Source of the DNA: Kolteria novifilia
GTDB taxonomy: Bacteria; Planctomycetota; Planctomycetia; Kolteriales; Kolteriaceae
Direction: 5' to 3'
DNA: 64,000 nucleotides
Assembly (NCBI GenBank): GCA_007748055.1
Contig: CP036279.1
Location: 5,704,001 to 5,768,000, forward strand
Position numbers and translations under genes: made by a program. Below are positions 52,317 through 61,625 of this stretch, one piece after another (position 1 is the first letter of the stretch; every line of letters starts with the position of its first letter). The notes beneath the pieces were generated by a model. That model searched no databases. It was not told the DNA's origin and was given only the letters and a program-made list of their open reading frames with translations.

Positions 52317-53006
52317 CTACGCGTCTTCCGTCGAAGCAAGTCGTGATTCGTTGACGAAATGATGCGCGAGCCGAATTGGTTCGGGGAGGCGGTAGCGGGG
52401 GGCACAGTCGAGGAGGAGATCGACGGCGGAGACGAGGTCGAACTTGTGGCCGATCGAGGCATAGACCGGCTTGACGCCGGTACGGGTGCGGAGGACCTCG
52501 CCGATCACTTCCTCCTTGTCGATCAGGTCGGAACGCCCGCCGCGTTCGTTGGAAGGCTCGGCGAACTCGCCGCAAAGTCGGGTCTTGCCGCAGCCGATGG
52601 TCGGGATGTCGAGCCAGAGCCCGAGATGGCAGCCGATGCCAAAACGGCGCGGATGGGCCCTGCCCTGACCGTCGACGATGATCGCGTCGGGACGCGTCTT
52701 CAGCCCCTTGAAGGCTTCGAGCAACCCCGGCAGCTCCCGGAAAGAGAGCAACCCTGGCACGTAAGGAAAGGGCGAATCGAGCACCGCGTACGATGACTCG
52801 ACAATCGACCAGTCGTCGCGGTGGCAAACGACGACGCCGGCGGTGATGCGGTTCGAGAACCGAGGGTAGGAAGCGTCGACCCCCGCGATCAGTTGTGGCG
52901 GCCTTTTGTCGGGGCGATTGAGCACGACCTGGGAGACGAGCTGTCGCTGCAACGCCACCGCCTCCTTGGGTGTCAGGTCCCAATCGTGGAGCTTTCGGAA
53001 TCGCAT
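52317..53006 (-). CDS. nfi: Endonuclease V (deoxyinosine 3' endonuclease)
   Basis: 229 residues. LIAGVDASYPRFSNRITAGV (first Asp), FPYVPGLLSFRELPGLLEAF (wedge and Glu), PDAIIVDGQGRAHPRRFGIG (second Asp, His) and CHLGLWLDIPTIGCGKTRL are the family blocks. It nicks DNA at the second bond 3' of deoxyinosine for alkaline deamination repair; bacterial forms also act on other lesions. ATG 53006 (MRFRKLHDWDLT) begins the conserved part; upstream frame to 53114 is discarded. Confidence 0.93.
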   Translation of the reverse strand: MRFRKLHDWDLTPKEAVALQRQLVSQVVLNRPDKRPPQLIAGVDASYPRFSNRITAGVVVCHRDDWSIVESSYAVLDSPFPYVPGLLSFRELPGLLEAFKGLKTRPDAIIVDGQGRAHPRRFGIGCHLGLWLDIPTIGCGKTRLCGEFAEPSNERGGRSDLIDKEEVIGEVLRTRTGVKPVYASIGHKFDLVSAVDLLLDCAPRYRLPEPIRLAHHFVNESRLASTEDA

Positions 53007-53219
53007 CTTCGTGTTGTAGCCTTTCGCTCCTGACCAGCCCAGGGTGATTCCCTTACGGGAAATCTCGGCGGACCGTAGTCGTGCGTCTATCTCTAGATGC
53101 CAGGTTCTCCTCACCTCTCCTTGGGGAGAGGTCGGCGAACGTCGTGAGCCGGGTGAGGGAGATTCCGGCTCGGACAGTTAAGGGTGATTCGCGAAGACGA
53201 ACCCCCTCACCCCTATCCC

Positions 53220-53310
53220 CTCTCCCAAAGGGAGAGGGGGAACAGTTGGCTGTCTCTCCCAGTGGGAGAGGGGAACAGTTGGCAGTCTATCCCACGGGGG
53301 GAGGGGAAAC
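53220..53310. repeat. Three tandem copies of a 33-34-base hairpin unit, family 3
   Basis: Units at 53220-53253, 53254-53286 and 53287-53310 (last partial): CTCTCCC, three bases, GGGAGAGGGG, then GAACAGTTGGC and a spacer. A single related CCTCTCCTTGGGGAGAGG lies at about 53114. A further palindrome GTCAGGCAATAGCCTGAC lies at 53393-53410. They fill the 484-base divergent gap between nfi and pdxA, in which I see no gene. Confidence 0.8.
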
Positions 53311-53490
53311 TTAGGCGCCACCTCGGTGGACAAGCAACCGAGGCCCCCCGGACAAGCGATGGGAGGCTTCTCCGATGTCAAGTCAACTCCCGTCAGGCAA
53401 TAGCCTGACCTATACGGGACCACCCAACGAGACGATCACACGCCACCGCGACTCGATCTCCACGCCTGGCGGGATTCGTACAATCTCGGC

Positions 53491-54516
53491 ATGAACAGCA
53501 TGACGCCAACCATCGCGATCACCATGGGGGATGCAGCCGGAATCGGTCCCGACTTGATCGTCGCGACCTGGCCCGAAATTCAAGACCGTTGCCCTTGCCG
53601 TCCCTTCGTCGTCGGGAGCGTGGCAATGCTGCGCCAGCTCGCGGCCCCCTTCGGCCTCAACGTCGTGGCGATCGGTAACGTCGAAAGCGCGATCGCCTCG
53701 GCGACGACGATCCCCTGCCTCGAGCCGGAAACGGTCCCGGTCGCGGATCTGGAGCGGGGACGCGTCCATGCCGCCGCCGGCCAAGCGGCCCACGACTATC
53801 TCATCGCCGCCACCGACTTGGCGCTCGCCGGGAAGATCGACGCGATCCTGACGATGCCGCTCAACAAGGAAGGGCTCCACGCGGCGGGGCTGAACTACCC
53901 GGGCCATACGGAGATCTTGGCGGAGCGGACCGGGACCGAGCACTTCGCGATGATGCTCTACCGCCTCGGCCTCGGGGTCGTTCATGTCACGCTCCATACC
54001 GCGCTGCGGGACGTCTTCGCCCGACTAAGCACCCCGGCGGTCCTCGAAAAGATCCGGTTGCTCGACCGGATGATGCGCTCCCTCGACATCGCCCAACCCC
54101 GATTAGGTGTCGTCGCCCTCAATCCCCACGCCGGTGACGGTGGGATCTTCGGCGATGAGGAGACGACGATCATCAAGCCCGCGGTCGACGCGGCCCGCGC
54201 GGAGGAGATCAACGTCGTCGGCCCCCTCCCCGCCGACACCTTGATGGCCGCCGCCTCGGAAGGCTACTACGACGGCGTCGTCGCGATGTACCACGACCAG
54301 GGCCATATCGCCCTAAAAGTGTTGGGCTGGCGCGAGGCGGTCAATATCACGGTCGGTCTGCCCATCGTTCGAACGAGTGTCGCTCACGGAACGGCGTACG
54401 ACCTCGTCGGGCGCGGTGCCCCCGATACGGCAAGTTTCTTCGAAGCGATGAGTGTCGCCGTCTCGCTGGCCCGCCATCGATCCCAACGGTCCGAAACAGG
54501 AGAGTCGCTCGGCTGA
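53491..54516 (+). CDS. pdxA: 4-hydroxythreonine-4-phosphate dehydrogenase PdxA
   Basis: 341 residues. PTIAITMGDAAGIGPDLIVA, DAILTMPLNKEGLHAAGLNY, PGHTEILAERTGTEHFAMML (metal His), LGVVALNPHAGDGGIFGDEE and VAMYHDQGHIALKVLGW (metal His) define the PdxA family. PdxA oxidises 4-phosphohydroxy-threonine in PLP synthesis. A PdxA2-type enzyme acting on phospho-threonate sugars acids is the alternative; no four-carbon acid sugar kinase is nearby. The stop overlaps the next start by one base (TGATG), so the genes are coupled. Confidence 0.88.
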   Translation: MNSMTPTIAITMGDAAGIGPDLIVATWPEIQDRCPCRPFVVGSVAMLRQLAAPFGLNVVAIGNVESAIASATTIPCLEPETVPVADLERGRVHAAAGQAAHDYLIAATDLALAGKIDAILTMPLNKEGLHAAGLNYPGHTEILAERTGTEHFAMMLYRLGLGVVHVTLHTALRDVFARLSTPAVLEKIRLLDRMMRSLDIAQPRLGVVALNPHAGDGGIFGDEETTIIKPAVDAARAEEINVVGPLPADTLMAAASEGYYDGVVAMYHDQGHIALKVLGWREAVNITVGLPIVRTSVAHGTAYDLVGRGAPDTASFFEAMSVAVSLARHRSQRSETGESLG

Positions 54517-55151
54517 TGCGCACTGTCATTCTTCTCGCCCGTCATGCCGCGACGGACAACAACATGCGGCAACCGCCCACGCTCCAGGGCAGCGGCATCG
54601 ATGCTCCCATCAGCGACGAGGGACGCCTCCAGGCCGAAGCCCTCGGCAACGCCCTCGCGGACCGGTCGATCGCCGCGGTCTACGCGAGTCCGCTTCGCCG
54701 TGCGCGCGAAACCGCCGAGGCGGTCGCGAAACCGCACGGGCACGAGGTGACGCCTATCCCCGACTTTCGGGAGGCCGACTTGGGCGACTGGGAGGGGCTC
54801 TCGTGGGTCGAGATTTCGAAGCGGTGGCCCAAGGAGCACGAGGCGTTCCTCGCCGACGCCGAGAACAATAGCTACCTGGGTGGGGAGAACATGCGAAACG
54901 TCTGCGATCGCACCTTGCCGGCGCTCGCCAGCATCGCCCAGTCCCACCCGGAGCAAACGATCGTCGTTGTCGGCCACAACGTGGTCAATCGCGTCCTCCT
55001 GGCCGAGTGGATGAAGATTCCGCTACGCTTCGCCCGCAAGCTTACCCAAAACAACGCCGGCTACAACGTCATCGAATGGCGTGGCGACGGCTTCAAGGTT
55101 CGTACCATGAACGTTGCCGATCATCTGTCCGGTCTGCCCTCGGCTGACTAA
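54516..55151 (+). CDS. Histidine phosphatase superfamily protein (phosphoglycerate mutase-like)
   Basis: 211 residues. The phospho-acceptor site reads ILLARHAATDNN (RHA in place of RHG), with IAAVYASPLRRARETAEAVA for the second Arg, DFREADLGDWEGLSWVEISK for the acidic base and IVVVGHNVVNRVLLAEWMKI for the second His. The size fits a broad-specificity phosphatase or alpha-ribazole phosphatase type rather than glycolytic PGM. Translationally coupled to pdxA, so a role near PLP metabolism is conceivable but unproven. Confidence 0.88.
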   Translation: MRTVILLARHAATDNNMRQPPTLQGSGIDAPISDEGRLQAEALGNALADRSIAAVYASPLRRARETAEAVAKPHGHEVTPIPDFREADLGDWEGLSWVEISKRWPKEHEAFLADAENNSYLGGENMRNVCDRTLPALASIAQSHPEQTIVVVGHNVVNRVLLAEWMKIPLRFARKLTQNNAGYNVIEWRGDGFKVRTMNVADHLSGLPSAD

Positions 55152-55468
55152 ACTAGGCTATCTCGCGAAGGTGGTCGCTTGGCGGATGGTCCAACGAGCC
55201 AGGCTTTCGACCTGGCACTTGCCGTCGCGACCATGAAGAGGCATTCACGAGCGAAACCAGCGTTTCTCTCGAGCGAGAAGTCGCTGTCGGGCGGGGCAGC
55301 AGGAATTCACCTAGTCACGATCCCGCGGGATGCGACCCACGGGGCTTGTTCACCGGCTGACAGTCAGCAACGTTCACCCGACTCGTTCGGGCCGATTCCT
55401 CCACTCTTCCCTAGCCGCCAGCCCGGGAAGCACGCGAGGACCGACAGCGCCGAAAGGAAAGGACGTCC
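55152..55468. other. Intergenic region with weak inverted repeats
   Basis: 317 bases. GCCAGG/CCTGGC (55198-55217) and a degenerate family 1-like CACCGGCTGACAGTCAGC (about 55351-55368) are visible. No gene seen. The next gene has AAGGAAAGG just before its ATG. Confidence 0.4.
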
Positions 55469-57571
55469 ATGGGGCTCGATCCGTATGCCCAGTGTCCCTG
55501 CGGGACCGGCAAGAAGGTCAAATGGTGTTTCGCGAAAGTCGATCAGGAGGTCGAACGCCTGGTCAACCATGTGCGCGGACGCCAGGAAGACCAAGCCTTA
55601 CGCGATGTCGAGAAGCTCGCTTGCGATAACGACGGGCGTCCCGAATGCGTCCACATGTACGCCTCGTGCCTTCATTCCCAGGTCGAAGCAAGCTTCGAGA
55701 AGATCGATCCGGCGATCGAGATCGCCGACCAGACGATCGCGACCTACCCCGAGTATGGTCTCCCCTACGAGACGCGCGCGGAGATTTTTCTCTCCGGCGA
55801 CGTCTTCGACGAAGCGCTGGATGGTTTTCGCGACGCCCTGGGACACTATCCGCCGGAAGCGACCGATCATCTGCTTCGTTGTCACTTGAAGATCGGGACC
55901 TGTCACAACTTCCAAGGCCGTCCGCTCGCCGCATGGGCGAGTTGGCAGCAAGCCCTGAAGATCCAGCCCGACAACGAGGGGGCGCTCGAGTTCATCGAGA
56001 AGTTCATTCGCTCGAACAACCTCCTACCCAAGGCGGCGCGAACGGGGCTGATGTTACGCTCCCCCGATGAACTCTCGGTCTTCAACGAGGAGCGGCGCGA
56101 AAAGTGGGACGCGGCCCTCAAGCTCGATCGCGACGCCAACCTCGACGAGTTGGCGACGACCTACGCGTTCTTGGCCGAGGACGACAAGTTCGACCGCGCG
56201 GCGTGGTACAACCTCGCCCTCGTCCGCGCTTGGCTCGGCCGGAACCTCGAGGCGATTGAAGCTCTCGATCACTACGCAAGCCTGGAAACCGATCGCGAAC
56301 TCGCCGCGGATGCCTGGCACTTGGGCGAAATCCTCCGCGTCGGGGCCGGCGCCGAGGAGGTCTCCGACAACATCCATCACGTGGTGACTTACCGCGTGCC
56401 CGAACCGGAAGCCTTCTTCGAGTTGCTCCAGAAGGTCAAGTGCACGGTGGTCGTCAAGTCCCCCGAGGGGCATCACTCCCTGCACTGGATGGACCGCGAG
56501 GTCGATCAGGAACCGTCCGATGTTCCGCTTGTCGGCGGCCCGCCCAAGCAACTCGCCCAGGTCTTCATCATCCCCGGCGAAGTCCATATCGTCGCCACCA
56601 CCGAGTCGAACCTGCGCCGCGTTCGCGACCAGTTCGAGGAAGCCCTTTTCGACACGGTCCACTACGCGGAGGAATTGACCCGCCCCGGCAGTTTGCAAAC
56701 CCTCGACGCCGAGCCGTTTCTCATCTTCCACGAGACCAGTTCGAGTCCCGAGGAGCAGCGCAAGCGGGCTTTCGAGTCGGTGAAGCACTACTTCGAAGTG
56801 GACTGGATTCACCGTCCGCTCAAGGCGCTCGGCGGGCTCAGCCCCATCGACGCCGCCGCGAGCGAGAAGCTTCACGCGAAGCTCGAAGGCGTCATCCGCT
56901 TCCGCGAACGCAACTACGAACGTTACGAAGTCGGGTACTCCTTCGACCGGCTTCGCAACAAGCTGGGGCTCCCGTCGGACATCACGCTCGACGAAGAGAA
57001 CCCCGAAGATGTCTCGGCCCTCTCGGCGAAGCAACTAGCCGACCTCGTTCCGGCAGAGCTCTCCGACGAGGATCTCCAGGGCGCCTACCGCACCGCCAAC
57101 TCGCTCGATTCGCCGCAAATGGCCCTCATCTTCGCCGAGGAGATGGTCGCCCGCGAGAGCCTCGCCGCCAAGGCGGAGACCGTCCCTCTCTTTCGTCGGT
57201 TGATCACCGATCGCCTCGAACGGTCGCGCCCCGACGAGGCGGCCGCGTTCGCCCTTAGGGGGCAGGAGGCCGACGAGGAGCATCACGGCGGAAACAACAA
57301 GGTCGATTTCCTCGCCCTGCGGGCCCGGATTGCGGTCGCCAACGACAACGAGAAGGAAGCCAGCGAACTGCTCAAGCAAGTCGTCGACGCGGAGCCGGAC
57401 AACTTCGATCGTCTCTCCAGCGAGATCGAACATCTGCTGAGCCGGGGCGCCAACCAGGCGGCCCACGACTTGGCCGAGCTTGGCATCGAGAAGGCGGACG
57501 CGTCGGGCAGGAAGGATTTCAAGGAGCAGTTTCGCGAGTACCTCTCGGCCGCAAGCTCCGCACTGTCGTGA
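55469..57571 (+). CDS. SEC-C motif protein with TPR-like repeats
   Basis: 700 residues. The N-terminus MGLDPYAQCPCGTGKKVKWC is a SEC-C zinc motif (C-x-C ... W-C), normally found at the end of SecA. TPR-like helices follow (about 55-195, 205-300), for example YPEYGLPYETRAEIFLSGDV and FDEALDGFRDALGHYPPEA, and again near the C-terminus (about 570-690). The middle part is alpha/beta without a recognised family. Soluble. Stand-alone SEC-C/TPR proteins are frequent in planctomycetes; their partner is unknown. The following gene starts in the overlap GTGA. Confidence 0.75.
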   Translation: MGLDPYAQCPCGTGKKVKWCFAKVDQEVERLVNHVRGRQEDQALRDVEKLACDNDGRPECVHMYASCLHSQVEASFEKIDPAIEIADQTIATYPEYGLPYETRAEIFLSGDVFDEALDGFRDALGHYPPEATDHLLRCHLKIGTCHNFQGRPLAAWASWQQALKIQPDNEGALEFIEKFIRSNNLLPKAARTGLMLRSPDELSVFNEERREKWDAALKLDRDANLDELATTYAFLAEDDKFDRAAWYNLALVRAWLGRNLEAIEALDHYASLETDRELAADAWHLGEILRVGAGAEEVSDNIHHVVTYRVPEPEAFFELLQKVKCTVVVKSPEGHHSLHWMDREVDQEPSDVPLVGGPPKQLAQVFIIPGEVHIVATTESNLRRVRDQFEEALFDTVHYAEELTRPGSLQTLDAEPFLIFHETSSSPEEQRKRAFESVKHYFEVDWIHRPLKALGGLSPIDAAASEKLHAKLEGVIRFRERNYERYEVGYSFDRLRNKLGLPSDITLDEENPEDVSALSAKQLADLVPAELSDEDLQGAYRTANSLDSPQMALIFAEEMVARESLAAKAETVPLFRRLITDRLERSRPDEAAAFALRGQEADEEHHGGNNKVDFLALRARIAVANDNEKEASELLKQVVDAEPDNFDRLSSEIEHLLSRGANQAAHDLAELGIEKADASGRKDFKEQFREYLSAASSALS

Positions 57572-57975
57572 TCGCCGCGGCTCTCAGACGCTGTCTCTTG
57601 ATCCTCTGGGTCCTGCCCGGCACCTTGGTCGGGCTGACCTTCGGGCTGTTGGCGCTCGCGACCGGTGGGGGCTGCCGGCGTCGGTCGATCATCCTCGAGT
57701 TCTGGGGCGGCGCCGTGACGTGGATGCTCAAACACTGCACGCCACTTCCCGGAGGTGTTTCCGGGATGACCCTCGGACATGTCGTCATCGGCCGCTCTCC
57801 CGAAGCCCTCGATTTCTGCCGCGAACACGAACTCGTCCACGTCCGCCAGTACGAACGTTGGGGTCCGTTCTTCATCCCCGTCTACCTATTGCTCTCGGTG
57901 ATCATCTACTTCCGCGGCGGCCACGCCTACTTCGACAACCCCTTTGAACGGGAAGCGTACGAGGAAGCGCCGTAG
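57568..57975 (+). CDS. Small membrane protein with HExxH motif
   Basis: 135 residues. Two hydrophobic segments (about 8-32 LLILWVLPGTLVGLTFGLLA and 99-113 FFIPVYLLLSVIIYF) flank FCREHELVHVRQYERWGPF, an HExxH-type motif (HELVH) followed by RQYERWG, a pattern found in a family of short uncharacterised bacterial membrane proteins. A third ligand is not obvious; E127 near FEREAYEEAP is a candidate. Start GTG overlaps the stop of the SEC-C gene (GTGA), so the two are coupled. Protease activity unproven. Confidence 0.7.
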   Translation: MIAAALRRCLLILWVLPGTLVGLTFGLLALATGGGCRRRSIILEFWGGAVTWMLKHCTPLPGGVSGMTLGHVVIGRSPEALDFCREHELVHVRQYERWGPFFIPVYLLLSVIIYFRGGHAYFDNPFEREAYEEAP

Positions 57976-58038
57976 GAAGATTGTTGGAGAACGAATCACC
58001 CCAACGAACTCAACACCACCGACGCGAAGGAGAGCACC

Positions 58039-59052
58039 GTGCATCTCGGCGACGTTCTTTCCGGAAACCTGGGGTTTGGATCGGCGCCGCTTGGCAATCT
58101 CTACCGGAATATCCCCGACGAGGAGGCGGTCGCGACCATCGAAGCGGCTTGGAAGAGCGGGATCCGTTACTTCGATGTCGCCCCGCTCTACGGGGCCGGC
58201 TTGGCCGAGATTCGGCTCGGGGAAGTCCTCTCGCGGTACCCCCGCGAGGAGTTCGTCATCAGCACCAAGGTCGGCAAGATCATCCTCGATGAAGTCGAGG
58301 ATCCCACCACCCGCGACCTGGGCGAGAAGACCGGCTTGTACGAACATGGCCGCCCCAACAAGATCGCCAACGACTACTCCGAAAGCGCCACGCTGCGGTC
58401 GATCGAGGAGAGCCTCAAGCGGCTCGAAACCGATCGGATCGACATCATTTGGGTTCACGATGTCGCCCAGGACGCCTATGGCGACGAATGGCTCGGCGTC
58501 TTCGAGAATGCCCGCAAGGGAGCCTTCAAGGCACTCGATCGCCTGCGCGACGAAGGGGTCATCAAGGCGTGGGGACTGGGGGTCAATCGCGTCGAACCGA
58601 TCGAGCTGATCCTGGACCTCGACGCCCCGCGTCCCGATGGATTCCTGCTTGCCGGTCGCTATACGCTGCTGGACCACGACAAGGCCCTGCAGCGAGTCAT
58701 GCCCGAGGTCACCAAGCAAGGCTTGAGCGTCGTCGTGGGCGGGGCCTACAGCTCCGGAGCCCTTGTCGGCGGCCCCAACTTCGAGTACGCTCCCGCCCCG
58801 CCGGAGATCTTGCGGAAGGTCGCCGACATCAAAGCGATCGCCGATCGTCATGGGGTGAGCATGAAGTCGGCCGGCCTGCACTTCGTGCTCGCAAGTCCGG
58901 TGGTGGTCGCGGTCATCCCCGGTGCCAGCAAGCCGAGCCGGATCGCCGAGGATCTCGAAGCCCTTCAAGCCGTACCCCCGGCCGCCTTCTGGCAAGAGCT
59001 TCGCTCCCAGGGCCTGGTACATCCCGACGCCCCCTTGCCCGGCGACGCATAG
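58039..59052 (+). CDS. Aldo/keto reductase
   Basis: 337 residues. NAD(P)-dependent oxidoreductase of the AKR barrel. SGIRYFDVAPLYGAGLAEIR holds Asp and the catalytic Tyr, FVISTKVGKIILDEV the Lys, and IDIIWVHDVAQDAYG the His. It is close to the D-threo-aldose 1-dehydrogenase/pyridoxal dehydrogenase branch by the APLYGAGLAEIRLGE and AYSSGALVGG segments. The GTG start has AAGGAG 6 bases upstream. No substrate hint from neighbours. Confidence 0.88.
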   Translation: MHLGDVLSGNLGFGSAPLGNLYRNIPDEEAVATIEAAWKSGIRYFDVAPLYGAGLAEIRLGEVLSRYPREEFVISTKVGKIILDEVEDPTTRDLGEKTGLYEHGRPNKIANDYSESATLRSIEESLKRLETDRIDIIWVHDVAQDAYGDEWLGVFENARKGAFKALDRLRDEGVIKAWGLGVNRVEPIELILDLDAPRPDGFLLAGRYTLLDHDKALQRVMPEVTKQGLSVVVGGAYSSGALVGGPNFEYAPAPPEILRKVADIKAIADRHGVSMKSAGLHFVLASPVVVAVIPGASKPSRIAEDLEALQAVPPAAFWQELRSQGLVHPDAPLPGDA

Positions 59053-59156
59053 TCTTCGCCCGTCCAGATGCTCCCTCTCCCGTAGGTCCGGCCATTGCCT
59101 GACACGGGTCTTGCCCGGCTGTACGCTTAGAACGGATCGGCACGCAACGGGCTACC

Positions 59157-61625
59157 CTACGGGGCGAGTTCCTTGATAAGCCGTTCGTAGGGCTCTTTCC
59201 ACTTACCGCCGCCGAAGCCGGGGTAGAGCTGCTGGATGATCGCGAGCCACTTGGCGGCTTTCTCGGTCTGGCCGAGAGCGCGATAGCACTCGATCGTAAA
59301 ATAGACCGCTTCGAACCAAGCGTCGCCGCCACGCTTGAGCCGATCGCGAAGCGCGGAGAGCAGCTTTAGCGCCTCGGTGGGGTCGCTGGCGGCGAGTTCG
59401 TTGCGAGCCATCGTCATCGCGATCCGGGGATCGTTGGGCGAGTCGGCCGCGAGCCGCTTGAGCAACCGCCGAGCTTGCTCCTGGGAACCGTCGGCGACGT
59501 AGGCCCGGGCGAGCAGAAGCCGCAGGTTGAAGAGGTTGTTCCGCGAGAGCTCCTCCGGCCGAGCCAGCATCCGCTTCGCGACCGCCTTGACGAGTCCCGC
59601 TTGCGCCGCCCGTTCTCGCGTCGACAACGAAACCTCCAGCGGGTCGATCCGCGAGACCGTCCGAAGCAGCACGGCGTCGCCGTCGGGAAAGCCCTTCTCC
59701 ACCAGCGCGATCGCTTGCTCGGTCTCCCCCCGGCGGAGATGGAGCCGCAAGAGCGCGTCCCAGGTTCGCCCCTTGATCGCGTCAGGCAGCTTCGGGTCTC
59801 GCGTCAGTACACCGAGCAGTGCGATGGCATCGGCGTCGCGATCGAGTCCCGGACTGCTCCAAAGCCGCGCCAGCACATAGCGAGCGATCGCCGAGGAGCC
59901 ACTTCCCGCCGGGGGCTGATCGAGCAACCCTTCGAGCACCGCGGCCGCCTCGCGTCTCGCGGTGGCTTGGGACGCATCGCTATTCGCGCCGAGCAGTTGA
60001 TCGTGATAGATCGACGCCAACGCCGTCACTGCCTTGGGAAACCGTGTATGGGAAGCGGAAACGCCGCGATACTGCGCGATCGCGTCCGGCCAGTTCTTCC
60101 GACGTTCGGCGAGTTCCCCGAGCAACCACCGAACCTCCGAAGCGGTCTCGTCGTTGGGATAGCGCCGCTGATGCTCGCGGAGAACGCTCTCGTATTGCTC
60201 GAGGATGCGATCGTCACTTTCCTTGCCGTAGAGCCGTGCCAAGGAGTAGGCCGCCGTCAGAAGCGACTTGGGAGCCTGGGCGTGACTCGGGTGACTCGCG
60301 GCCAGTCGCCGGAGCCGCTTGGCGGCGTCCGCGTACTCACCCAGTTCGAAGCGTAGGGCGCCGGCGCGCTGCGCCATCTCCACCGCGAGGACTTGATTGT
60401 CGGTGGTGGCCGCTTGACGTGCCGCCCGGTCGTAGGTCGCGAGGGCCTTCTCGTACTCTTTCTGGCGTTCGAGGATTCGAGCGACGCGTCGCAAGAGGGT
60501 CAAGTTGGTCTCGTCCTCATCGAGCGTACCGAGCCGCGCGAGGATCTGCTCGCCGCGCCGGGCCCAGTATCCACCGTACGACACCTCCAGATCGTCGAGG
60601 ATCGCGAGCGATTCGTCCTGAAGTTCGGCCGCGACGTTCGGGTTGGACGCTCGCACTCGGGCCGCTTGGGCCAGAAGCGCCTCGAAGAGGACGAGTCCCT
60701 CTTCCGGTCCGGCCAGCTTCGACGCGGAGGAAGATCGCAGCAGCGCGATCGCCTCGGCCGGTCGGCTCGCCTCGAGCAGAAGCTTGGCCCGCATGCGCCG
60801 CGCCCGTTGCTGCATCGGCTCGGGAACGGCCTTTCCCTCGAAAGGCTTGAGCAGCTCGAGAGCCCTCGCGGCGTCATGACGCAACCAAGCCGCCTCGGCG
60901 AGCGTGAGGAAGCTCTCCATCGTGATCGGCTCGGTCCCAAAAGCTTTCGCGTAGGGCGTGAGCTGCTTGTCGACCTCATCGAGGGCAGCCCGCTTCGCCG
61001 CCACGTCGTCGGTGGCGCGAGCGAGCGCGAGATTTGCCGCTCCTCGTCGGAACCGGATCGCCGCCGAGAGACTTTGGAGTTTGCCGCGATCGAGCTCCCC
61101 GCTGGCCTTCGCCCCCGCCAGCAAACTCGACTCGGTCGTCTCGCCGGCTTGCTGCAAGAGTCTCAATGCTTGCTCGGCCTGCTCCCGCGCCGCGGTCACT
61201 GGGGCGGGGTCGTCAACGAGGACCTTCGAGAGATCCCACATCAGACCCGATCGGCGCAGAGCCAATCCCGACCACTCGTAGAGCTTGAGCGCCTGGTCCC
61301 CTTTCGCCGAGTCCCGACCGATCGCTTGCTCGTAGAGCTTGTCCGAGCGCTCCCACAGTCTCTTACGCCGATTGGGATCGGTCGTCCGGGTCCCCTGTCG
61401 GGTCAGGACCTCGGCGAGAACGGTTTCGAGACCAACCAGGGACGAATCATTCGAAGGCAACGCGAGCAACCGGGTGGCGTGAACCCCGAGAAGATCGTCG
61501 AGCCCCCGTTGCTGAAGGGCTCCGATGAAGCGAGACTCCAACTCGGCTCGATCGACGTCTTGCGCGTCGGCGGGAGAGGCGATGGTGAACAAGGCGAGCG
61601 GGACAAGGAGCAGACACCACCTCAA
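59157..61625 (-). CDS. Secreted TPR-repeat protein
   Basis: 822 residues. It starts at TTG 61625, overlapping the VWA gene stop (TTGA), with GGGAG 7 bases upstream; this gives a clean signal peptide (MRWCLLLVPLALFTIASPAD AQ). Upstream open sequence to 62105 is the VWA gene in another frame. The rest is almost entirely helical TPR-like repeats, for example YEKALATYDRAARQAATTDN, WPDAIAQYRGVSASHTRFPK and EQARRLLKRLAADSPNDPRI. Probably a periplasmic scaffold that works with the coupled VWA membrane protein. No enzyme motif. Confidence 0.78.
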   Translation of the reverse strand: MRWCLLLVPLALFTIASPADAQDVDRAELESRFIGALQQRGLDDLLGVHATRLLALPSNDSSLVGLETVLAEVLTRQGTRTTDPNRRKRLWERSDKLYEQAIGRDSAKGDQALKLYEWSGLALRRSGLMWDLSKVLVDDPAPVTAAREQAEQALRLLQQAGETTESSLLAGAKASGELDRGKLQSLSAAIRFRRGAANLALARATDDVAAKRAALDEVDKQLTPYAKAFGTEPITMESFLTLAEAAWLRHDAARALELLKPFEGKAVPEPMQQRARRMRAKLLLEASRPAEAIALLRSSSASKLAGPEEGLVLFEALLAQAARVRASNPNVAAELQDESLAILDDLEVSYGGYWARRGEQILARLGTLDEDETNLTLLRRVARILERQKEYEKALATYDRAARQAATTDNQVLAVEMAQRAGALRFELGEYADAAKRLRRLAASHPSHAQAPKSLLTAAYSLARLYGKESDDRILEQYESVLREHQRRYPNDETASEVRWLLGELAERRKNWPDAIAQYRGVSASHTRFPKAVTALASIYHDQLLGANSDASQATARREAAAVLEGLLDQPPAGSGSSAIARYVLARLWSSPGLDRDADAIALLGVLTRDPKLPDAIKGRTWDALLRLHLRRGETEQAIALVEKGFPDGDAVLLRTVSRIDPLEVSLSTRERAAQAGLVKAVAKRMLARPEELSRNNLFNLRLLLARAYVADGSQEQARRLLKRLAADSPNDPRIAMTMARNELAASDPTEALKLLSALRDRLKRGGDAWFEAVYFTIECYRALGQTEKAAKWLAIIQQLYPGFGGGKWKEPYERLIKELAP

